The notes under the pieces are model-generated. The model worked only from the letters and a program-made list of their open reading frames with translations. It did no database searches and was not told the DNA's origin. Shown piece after piece: positions 14,657 through 20,568 of a stretch of 21,830 bases of DNA. How positions within the stretch are numbered: the first letter of the stretch is position 1; the number at the start of each line of letters is the position of its first letter. The DNA comes from Hydrogenovibrio sp049975065 (lineage in GTDB: Bacteria > Pseudomonadota > Gammaproteobacteria > Thiomicrospirales > Thiomicrospiraceae), in assembly GCA_049975065.1 (NCBI GenBank), contig JBNGDN010000029.1; one strand, 5' to 3'. Made by a program: the position numbers and the translations under genes.

Positions 14657-16684
14657 ATGTCACAGACCTCAAAATCAACGTCAACGCCACCGCACGACTC
14701 CGCAACCGAGACGGTTGCAGAGCCTGCCAAACTCAATCCCCCCGTATTTTTCAGTGCCTCAGGCCTGGTCATTCTGCTGTTAATCTATGCGGTGCTGTTT
14801 CCCGATCATGCGGATGGGTTTTTCGGGCATTTGCAGGACGTGATTGTCGGTAACGGCAGCTGGTTTTATGTTCTGACGGTGGCGATTATTTTGATTACCG
14901 TGGTCTTTCTGGGGTTGTCGCGTTACGGCGACATCAAACTCGGACCGGATCATGCCACGCCGGACTACACCAATCTGACTTGGTTTTCGATGCTCTTTTC
15001 GGCTGGGATGGGGATCGGCCTGATGTTTTTCGGGGTGGCCGAGCCGGTGATGCACTTTTTATCCCCACCAGAAGGGGCACCCGAAACCGTTGAGGCGGCG
15101 CGCAATGCCTTAAAAATTACCTTCTTCCATTGGGGGATGCACGCTTGGGCGATTTACGCCATAGTGGCGTTGATACTGGCGTTTTTCAGTTACCGTCATG
15201 GGCTGCCGCTGACCTTACGCTCGGCTCTGTATCCGATTATCGGCGAGCGCATTTATGGGCCAATCGGTCATGCGGTGGATGTGTTTGCAGTGATCGGCAC
15301 CATTTTTGGTATTGCCACTTCGTTAGGGTATGGGGTGCTGCAGATGAACAGTGGCCTAAATTATCTGTTCGATGTGCCGGTGGATGTCATTACCCAAGTG
15401 GTTTTGATTGTGCTGGTGACAGGGCTAGCGGGCGTTTCGGTGGCGACGGGGCTGGATAAGGGCATTCGCCGTTTGTCGGAGCTGAATATGGGGCTGGCGG
15501 TGACTTTGATGTTGCTGGTATTGTTTTTGGGCTCAACGGTGTTTTTGCTGCAGGCGTTGATTCAGAACGCCGGTAATTATCTGTCCGGTATCGTCAGGGA
15601 AACCTTTTATTTGTTTGCTTACGAAAAAACCGACTGGATTGGCGGTTGGACGATTCTATATTGGGCTTGGTGGTTGGCCTGGGCACCCTTTGTCGGCTTG
15701 TTCATAGCACGGGTGTCGCGCGGGCGTACCATCCGGGAATTTGCCACAGGGGTGTTATTCGTGCCGGTCGGTTTCAGCATGATGTGGTTCACCTTTTTCG
15801 GTAATTCTGCCATTGATATGATTATGAATCAGGGGATGACCAGTCTCGGAACAATCGTCTCGGACGATGTGGCCGTGGCACTGTTTGCGTTTTTGGGGCA
15901 TTTTCCGTTAGGGGATGTTCTGTCGTTTATTGCGATTCTGATGGTGGTGATCTTTTTTGTCACATCGGCCGACTCGGGGGCTTTGGTGGTGAATATGCTC
16001 TGTTCCAATGGCCGCGATGATACGCCTTTGTGGCAGCGTCTGTATTGGGTCATCGGCGTCGGATTGATTGCGGCGATCCTGTTGCTGGCCGGTGGTTTGG
16101 ATGCTTTGCAGACCATGACCATTGCCAGTGCGTTGCCGTTCTCCATTGTGCTGCTGGTGGCGACCTACGGCTTAATCATGGCGTTGCGGGTGGATCTGGC
16201 GAAACGCGACAGTCTGCAGATGAATGTGTCTCCCGCCGCCATGTCTTCCACGCTGGAGGATAACTGGAAACAGCGGCTGCACACCATTGTCGATTACCCA
16301 ACCCAGCGGGTGGTCAGTCGTTTTCTGCGAACCGTGGCGAAACGAGCCTGTGACGAAGTGGCGGAAGAACTGGTAATTCAGGGGCTGGATGCCAGTGTGG
16401 TACTGGATTCCGAACGTGACAGTGTGAAACTGACGGTTCGACAGGGGGAGGAAGCGGATTTTGTTTATGAAGTGCGGAGTCGTTCGCACCTCAAGCCGGA
16501 GTACACCCAAGTGGAACGTCCCGAAGACGAGTTGGATGACTCGGCGCATTATTATCGAGCCGAAGTGCATCTGCAAGAAGGCGGTCAGGATTACGATGTG
16601 ATGGGCTGGTCGAAGCAGGCGGTGATTCACGACATCATCGACCACTATCACAAACACATGCATTTTCTGCACGTCTTGCGATAA
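14657..16684 (+). CDS. BCCT-family choline/glycine betaine transporter (BetT-like)
   Basis: The 675-aa inner-membrane protein has about 12 helices after a 25-residue hydrophilic N-terminus. It matches the BCCT family: FSAGMGIGLMFFGVAEPVMHF, the SYRHGLPLTLRSALYP segment, the aromatic signature YWAWWLAWAPFVGLFIARVSRGRT and VTSADSGALV. The length and the ~150-residue cytoplasmic C-terminal domain (ending EVHLQEGGQDYDVMGWSKQ..IHDIIDHYHKH) resemble E. coli BetT (677 aa), where the tail is osmoregulatory. E. coli BetT has GIGIDLMFFS where this protein has GMGIGLMFFG, which is closer to Na+-coupled BetP, so the coupling ion is uncertain. SD AAGGA lies about 7-9 nt before the ATG. It probably imports an osmoprotectant. 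Confidence 0.92.
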   Translation: MSQTSKSTSTPPHDSATETVAEPAKLNPPVFFSASGLVILLLIYAVLFPDHADGFFGHLQDVIVGNGSWFYVLTVAIILITVVFLGLSRYGDIKLGPDHATPDYTNLTWFSMLFSAGMGIGLMFFGVAEPVMHFLSPPEGAPETVEAARNALKITFFHWGMHAWAIYAIVALILAFFSYRHGLPLTLRSALYPIIGERIYGPIGHAVDVFAVIGTIFGIATSLGYGVLQMNSGLNYLFDVPVDVITQVVLIVLVTGLAGVSVATGLDKGIRRLSELNMGLAVTLMLLVLFLGSTVFLLQALIQNAGNYLSGIVRETFYLFAYEKTDWIGGWTILYWAWWLAWAPFVGLFIARVSRGRTIREFATGVLFVPVGFSMMWFTFFGNSAIDMIMNQGMTSLGTIVSDDVAVALFAFLGHFPLGDVLSFIAILMVVIFFVTSADSGALVVNMLCSNGRDDTPLWQRLYWVIGVGLIAAILLLAGGLDALQTMTIASALPFSIVLLVATYGLIMALRVDLAKRDSLQMNVSPAAMSSTLEDNWKQRLHTIVDYPTQRVVSRFLRTVAKRACDEVAEELVIQGLDASVVLDSERDSVKLTVRQGEEADFVYEVRSRSHLKPEYTQVERPEDELDDSAHYYRAEVHLQEGGQDYDVMGWSKQAVIHDIIDHYHKHMHFLHVLR

Positions 16685-16712
16685 TCCAGGTGTTTGCCGA
16701 CCATTGCCTGTA

Positions 16713-16718
16713 TATAAT
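16713..16718 (+). promoter_or_regulatory. Candidate -10 element for dut
   Basis: TATAAT lies 29 bp past the BCCT stop and about 64 bp before dut. No good -35 is found at 16-18 bp, so an activator or readthrough may contribute. A promoter here would let dut be expressed apart from the inserted genes. Confidence 0.35.
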
Positions 16719-16724
16719 ACCGCC

Positions 16725-16753
16725 ACCCAGTGGCGATATCAGTGCCAGTGGGT
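16725..16753 (+). repeat. Imperfect hairpin in the dut leader
   Basis: ACCCAGTGGC (16725-16734) can pair with GCCAGTGGGT (16744-16753) except at one position, with a 9-nt loop. It would sit at the 5' end of a transcript starting from the nearby TATAAT. Confidence 0.4.
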
Positions 16754-16781
16754 TGAGTGCAATTTTGTGAAGGAATGAGTG

Positions 16782-17243
16782 ATGAGTTTTCAATTACAGT
16801 ATAAGATTCTCGACCCCCGTCTTGGGCATGAAATTGAACTGCCGGCCTACGGCACTCAAGGGTCGGCCGGACTGGATCTGCGCGCCTGCATTGACGCGCC
16901 CATGACCATTGCGCCGGGGCAGGCCGAGCTGATTCCCACTGGCATGGCGATTCACCTGGATGACCCAGGCCTGGCAGCAATGCTGTTGCCGCGTTCGGGT
17001 CTGGGGCATAAGCATGGGTTGGTGCTGGGCAATCTGGTCGGCTTGATTGACTCCGATTATCAGGGACCGTTAATGGTGTCTTGTTGGAATCGCGGGCAGC
17101 AAGCCTACACCATTGAAGTGGGTGAGCGCATTGCGCAGATGGTGATCGTGCCGGTGTTACAGCCCGCCTTGAAAGAGGTGGTGGAGTTTGGCGAAACCAC
17201 CGAACGCGGTGAAGGGGGGTTCGGGCATACCGGCAAGGCATGA
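16782..17243 (+). CDS. dut: Deoxyuridine 5'-triphosphate nucleotidohydrolase (dUTPase)
   Basis: It hydrolyses dUTP to dUMP and PPi, keeping uracil out of DNA and feeding dTMP synthesis. All five trimeric-dUTPase motifs are visible: GSAGLDLRA (1), PRSGLGHKHGL (2), GNLVGLIDSDYQGPL (3), GERIAQMVIVPV (4) and RGEGGFGHTGKA (5, with His where Ser is more usual). At 153 aa it is the normal length. ATG 16782 is preferred over the in-frame GTG 16779 because AAGGA (16770-16774) is then spaced 7 nt. In relatives it directly follows coaBC; here it is about 7.5 kb away. Confidence 0.96.
   Translation: MSFQLQYKILDPRLGHEIELPAYGTQGSAGLDLRACIDAPMTIAPGQAELIPTGMAIHLDDPGLAAMLLPRSGLGHKHGLVLGNLVGLIDSDYQGPLMVSCWNRGQQAYTIEVGERIAQMVIVPVLQPALKEVVEFGETTERGEGGFGHTGKA
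16965..16974. repeat. Iterated palindrome copy 3 (CCAGGCCTGG), in dut
   Basis: In dut it reads CCA GGC CTG G (Pro-Gly-Leu), the same frame as copy 1. Confidence 0.8.
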
Positions 17244-17312
17244 AGGTTTGTCATCTGATTGTTATTTTGAACGCTTATGATAACGGGCTAATTTGCAAAT
17301 GCAGGGTGTCGC

Positions 17313-18800
17313 ATGGCGCAGTCCGATGCGCGTACCGACGCACACTTGCCCGATCATAAGGTGATGACCATGTTTTCTGATTCTTCCCAAGCCATGACCC
17401 CGCAGACGTTGGATGTGGCGGCGATTGACCCGCGTATTTTCCGAACCTACGATATTCGCGGGGTGGTCGATAAGGCGCTCACCGAGGAGACGGTCTATGC
17501 CGTGGGTTTGGCACTGGGATCGGAAATGCTGGCGGTGGGCGAATCGCAACTGGTGCTGGGGCGTGACGGACGACTGTCCGGTGAAGCCTTCGCCAACCGG
17601 CTTGCAGAAGGGGTACGTGCCACGGGCGTGAAGGTCGTTGATCTCGGGCAGGTGATGACGCCGATGGTGTATTTCGCGGCGGAAGTCCTGCCAGGCGGCC
17701 ATTCCTGTGCCGTGATCACCGGATCGCACAATCCGCCGAATTATAACGGCATTAAAATGGTCATTAACGGACTCACTTTATTTGGTGAGCACATTCAGGC
17801 GTTGCTCAAACGCATTCAGCAAAAAGATTTTGTCCTTTCCGCCAGGCCTGGCGATTATGCGCAATACGATATTTTTCCGCAATACCGCGACCGCATTGTG
17901 TCCGGCATCCATCTGGCACGCCCTTTAAACATCGTAGTGGATGCCGGCAACGGCATTGCCGGTGCCTTTGCCCCCCAAGTGCTTGCGGCTTTAGGCTGTG
18001 AGGTGACGCCGATTTTCTGCGAGGTGGACGGCACCTTTCCCAATCATCATCCCGACCCGGCCAAACTGAAAAATTTACAGGATCTCGCGGAAAAAGTGGT
18101 GGCGCTGGGAGCCGATGTCGGGCTGGCGTTTGACGGTGATGGCGACCGTTGCGGGGTGGTGGATAATCTGGGCGAACCGCTTTATCCGGATCGGCAGATG
18201 ATGTTGTATGCGCGCGATGTGCTCAGTCGTCAGCCGGGTGCGGAGGTGATTTATGATATTAAGTGTACCGCGCTCTTGCCCAAGGTGATTGAAGCGGCTG
18301 GTGGGCACGCCACCATGTGGAAAACCGGGCATTCTTACATGAAAGCGAAAATGCGTGAATCCGGTGCCGCCTTGGGCGGCGAAGTGTCTGGACATATGTT
18401 TTTCAAAGAACGCTGGTATGGGTTTGACGACGGTGTTTACACGGCCGCGCGGATGCTGGAAATATTGGCGGCGCAACCTCAGCCAGCCGCCGAAGTGTTT
18501 GCCGCGCTGCCGAACGCCTATAACACGCCTGAAATTGACCTGCCGTTTGAAGAAGGCGAGCATTATGCCTTTATGGAAAAGATTAAAGCCGTGGCGGATT
18601 TTTCCGATGCACGGGTGTTTGACCTGGATGGTTTGCGGGTGGATTTTGACGACGGCTGGGGATTGATTCGCCCGTCCAATACCTCGCCGGTGATTGTCTT
18701 GCGTTTTGAGGGCGAAACGCCCGACGCCCTGAACCGCATTCAGCAGCGTTTTAAAGATTTGATCCATTCGATTGAACCTGAGAGGGTTTTGCCGTTTTAA
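17313..18800 (+). CDS. algC: Phosphomannomutase/phosphoglucomutase (AlgC type)
   Basis: This enzyme interconverts hexose 6- and 1-phosphates for GDP-mannose, UDP-glucose and LPS or exopolysaccharide precursors. Four alpha-D-phosphohexomutase signatures are present: the phospho-Ser loop TGSHNPPNYNG, the Mg2+ loop FDGDGDRCG, the sugar loop GEVSGHMFFKERWYGFDDG, and the phosphate loop RPSNTSPVIVLRFEG. From 17313 the product is 495 aa, longer than the usual ~460. Conserved sequence begins at IDPRIFRTYDIRG, so ATG 17370 (AAGG 8 nt upstream) is an alternative start; AGGG before 17313 is also acceptable. The dut-algC order matches Pseudomonas. In a c-di-GMP-rich neighbourhood, a role in exopolysaccharide supply is a reasonable inference. 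Confidence 0.93.
   Translation: MAQSDARTDAHLPDHKVMTMFSDSSQAMTPQTLDVAAIDPRIFRTYDIRGVVDKALTEETVYAVGLALGSEMLAVGESQLVLGRDGRLSGEAFANRLAEGVRATGVKVVDLGQVMTPMVYFAAEVLPGGHSCAVITGSHNPPNYNGIKMVINGLTLFGEHIQALLKRIQQKDFVLSARPGDYAQYDIFPQYRDRIVSGIHLARPLNIVVDAGNGIAGAFAPQVLAALGCEVTPIFCEVDGTFPNHHPDPAKLKNLQDLAEKVVALGADVGLAFDGDGDRCGVVDNLGEPLYPDRQMMLYARDVLSRQPGAEVIYDIKCTALLPKVIEAAGGHATMWKTGHSYMKAKMRESGAALGGEVSGHMFFKERWYGFDDGVYTAARMLEILAAQPQPAAEVFAALPNAYNTPEIDLPFEEGEHYAFMEKIKAVADFSDARVFDLDGLRVDFDDGWGLIRPSNTSPVIVLRFEGETPDALNRIQQRFKDLIHSIEPERVLPF
17841..17852. repeat. Iterated palindrome copy 4 (GCCAGGCCTGGC), in algC
   Basis: This is a perfect 12-bp palindrome. In algC it reads CC AGG CCT GG (Arg-Pro), the third possible frame. 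It shares GCCAGGCCTGGCGATT with the reverse complement of copy 1. Confidence 0.8.
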
Positions 18801-18860
18801 GCCGAATATTCAGGTGAGTTCTTGGTTTCTCAGCCGGTTGTCATCTTGGATAGAAACCGG

Positions 18861-18879
18861 CACCCGCTGGGTGTTTTTT
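18861..18879 (+). terminator. Rho-independent terminator after algC
   Basis: CACCC (18861-18865) and GGGTG (18869-18873) form a short stem with a GCT loop, followed directly by six Ts. A further hairpin, GCCGGTT (18833-18839) with AACCGGC (18855-18861), abuts it and shares one base. The stem is short, so efficiency is uncertain. Confidence 0.6.
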
Positions 18880-18900
18880 GACGTCATCGTTTGTTAATGG

Positions 18901-18929
18901 TTGTGTAAATTAACGGTCATGTTTACAAT
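18901..18929 (+). promoter_or_regulatory. Candidate sigma-70 promoter for the HDOD gene
   Basis: TTGTGT (18901-18906) is followed after exactly 17 bp by TACAAT (18924-18929). It lies just past the algC terminator and 34 bp before the HDOD start. Confidence 0.55.
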
Positions 18930-18963
18930 GCAAGGCATAAAAAAATAACACAGTGAAACCGAG

Positions 18964-19782
18964 ATGGAACAACGACTCAGAGGCGCGATCAACGCCATCA
19001 AAGGGGTGAAAATCCCAGACCTGCCGAAAGAGATTATGGAGCTGGATGCCGCCTTATCCAGCAAGTTTCCCAATAATCAGCAAATTACCGAAATCATCAA
19101 GAGTAACACCAAGCTTTCCGGCGACGTGATACGCATTGTCAATTCACCGATTATGAAATTGAAGACGCCGGTCAAATCCGTGCGGGAGGCCGTGGATGTG
19201 TTGGGGTACAACAATTTGAAGAATCTGGTGCTTTCAGCCGCTTTGCAAAATTTATTCAACACCCGAGAGGTTCAGGAAATCATCGAGCATTCCAAAGATG
19301 TGGCTTTCTGTTGCGCCGAACTGTCGGATTACGTGCACGATGTTTCGCGTGATGAAGCCTATTTGATGGGGTTGTTCCATAATGGCGGTTGTTTGTTGTT
19401 GGCGACCAAAGACCCCGAACACTATCTCAAGATGTTTTCATTGATTAACACCAACCCCGTCAGCGGTATTCAGAAAGAAATAGAGCGTTACGGTGCCGCG
19501 CACACGGATGTCGGCATTCTGATCGGTCAGAAGTGGAAGCTGCCGGTGGAAATGCTCAATGTGATTATGCTGCACCACTTGGCGCATTCGAATGTCGGTC
19601 AGGAACGCGTGCGCGCCATGCTCGCGCTGGTGAAAGTGGCCAATGTCATTGTCAATGAAGTGTCTTTCGGGACTTACATGACCGACGAAGCCCGTCAATA
19701 CATGGCGGAAGCGCAAGCGGAGTTGATGCTAACGAACGATGTCATAAATGGTTTGCGGCGCACGCTGATCAGCTCAGGTTGA
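18964..19782 (+). CDS. HDOD-domain protein
   Basis: The 272-aa protein is one HDOD domain (about 15-215) plus a helical tail. Diagnostic stretches are LPKEIMELDAALSSK, the LSGDVIRIVNSP segment, SVREAVDVLGYNNLKNLVLSA and AHTDVGILIGQKWKLP. The catalytic HD pair of true HD phosphohydrolases is replaced by HN in LFHNGG, as is normal for HDOD, so it is expected to be a non-enzymatic signalling scaffold. HDOD proteins are often linked to c-di-GMP and two-component signalling. The SD is weak. It has its own promoter and is followed by yajQ after 77 bp. Confidence 0.9.
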   Translation: MEQRLRGAINAIKGVKIPDLPKEIMELDAALSSKFPNNQQITEIIKSNTKLSGDVIRIVNSPIMKLKTPVKSVREAVDVLGYNNLKNLVLSAALQNLFNTREVQEIIEHSKDVAFCCAELSDYVHDVSRDEAYLMGLFHNGGCLLLATKDPEHYLKMFSLINTNPVSGIQKEIERYGAAHTDVGILIGQKWKLPVEMLNVIMLHHLAHSNVGQERVRAMLALVKVANVIVNEVSFGTYMTDEARQYMAEAQAELMLTNDVINGLRRTLISSG

Positions 19783-19816
19783 ACCTTGGCGGTCGCGTAT
19801 TTTGTCGCCAGTTTTA

Positions 19817-19826
19817 CCAGGCCTGG
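19817..19826. repeat. Iterated palindrome copy 5 (CCAGGCCTGG), upstream of yajQ
   Basis: This copy is intergenic, 34 bp before the yajQ start and 35 bp after the HDOD stop. It shows that the motif is not tied to coding sequence. Confidence 0.8.
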
Positions 19827-19859
19827 CCGTTTTTGCAAATAGTTAACAGAGGAAAATTT

Positions 19860-20345
19860 ATGCCTTCATTTGACATAGTATCTGAACTGGATCAGCACGA
19901 ACTGACCAATGCGGTGGATCAAGCGAATAAAGAAGTCACCACTCGTTATGATTTTAAAGGAACCGATTCCGGCTATGAATTGAAAGGTTCGTTGGTGACC
20001 TTGAAAACCGAATCCGAGTTTCAGCTGCAACAAATGCTCGATATTTTGATCCAAAAAGCCAACCGACGCGGCATTGACGTGAAATGTATGGAGGTCAAAG
20101 ACCCCGACATTCAGCTGAAAACCGCCAAACAGGTGGTGGAGATGAAAGAAGGGCTGGATGCGGCCTTGGCGAAAAAAATTATCAAAGCCATCAAAGACGC
20201 CAAGCTGAAGGTTCAAGCCGCCAAGCAAGAAGATACGGTGCGCGTGACGGGTAAAAAACGCGATGACCTGCAAGCGGTTATGCAGTTGCTCAAAGGCATG
20301 GAAGACCTGGAAATGCCGCTGCAGTTTAATAATTTCAGAGATTAA
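19860..20345 (+). CDS. yajQ: YajQ family nucleotide-binding protein (DUF520)
   Basis: The 161-aa protein begins MPSFDIVSELDQHELTNAVDQ and shows the full family pattern: TTRYDFKGTDS, the middle VKCMEVKDPDIQLKTAKQ, DAALAKKIIKAIKDAKLKVQA and VTGKKRDDLQAVMQLLKG. YajQ proteins have two ferredoxin-like halves; a Xanthomonas member is reported to bind c-di-GMP and regulate transcription. The start at 19860 is supported by AGAGGA about 7 nt upstream and by the conserved MPSFDIVSE N-terminus; an in-frame ATG at 19779 would add 27 unconserved residues overlapping the HDOD stop. The stop codon abuts the riboswitch-like leader of the next gene. Confidence 0.95.
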   Translation: MPSFDIVSELDQHELTNAVDQANKEVTTRYDFKGTDSGYELKGSLVTLKTESEFQLQQMLDILIQKANRRGIDVKCMEVKDPDIQLKTAKQVVEMKEGLDAALAKKIIKAIKDAKLKVQAAKQEDTVRVTGKKRDDLQAVMQLLKGMEDLEMPLQFNNFRD

Positions 20346-20534
20346 AGGGCAAACCGTCTCAATTATTTTGGTCATTGGTCGATACAGTGAATAGGTTTGG
20401 TTAGGCCGTTAAAAATAAATAACGCCAGCAACCCATAAAGAGAGGCAAAGCCTCCAGCCACCAAGCCGTCACATTTCATCGACCAGAAAATGAAAGTGTG
20501 ATTCTACGACGCACGGTATCAGCCGTGGTTAAGC
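20340..20534 (+). ncRNA. Candidate class-I c-di-GMP riboswitch (GEMM-I) with an enlarged P1b hairpin
   Basis: Three blocks characteristic of GEMM-I occur in the right order. They are AGGGCAAACC (20346-20355), GCAAAGCCTCCAGCC (20445-20459, one base from the Vibrio Vc2 form as I recall it) and GGTATCAGCCGTGGTTA (20515-20531, sharing AGC-G-GGTTA). GATTAA (20340-20345) can pair with TTAAGC (20529-20534) as a closing helix with one mismatch. CC-G-TCTC (20354-20360) pairs with GAGAGG (20440-20445) as P1b with a bulged G. A P2-like arm has CGTC/GACG and TCACATTTCAT/ATGAAAGTGTGA. P1b holds a ~79-nt insert (20361-20439) with its own hairpin (CGTTA/TAACG), where the usual GAAA-capped loop is only about a dozen nt. 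The leader precedes a calcium-binding protein gene. The insert is the main reason for doubt. Confidence 0.65.
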
Positions 20535-20557
20535 AAGGGAAGTTGTTTAATTTTCGT

Positions 20558-20561
20558 GGAG
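20558..20561 (+). promoter_or_regulatory. Ribosome binding site controlled by the leader RNA
   Basis: GGAG lies 7 nt before the ATG at 20569. TGGAG (20557-20561) is exactly complementary to CTCCA (20452-20456) within the second conserved riboswitch block. The only obvious control point between leader and gene is therefore translational; no terminator hairpin with a T-run is seen. Confidence 0.55.
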
Positions 20562-20568
20562 TACCGCT

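Noticed and set aside
19779..19859. Upstream in-frame ATG extending yajQ by 27 residues and overlapping the HDOD stop
   Set aside because: The family N-terminus MPSFDIVSE and a good SD both place the start at 19860.
20400..20420. GTTAGGC motif followed by TAACGCC, reminiscent of integron attC core sites
   Set aside because: The orientation and order of the core sites are wrong and there is no cassette array or integrase; the sequence is better explained as a hairpin inside the riboswitch P1b insert.
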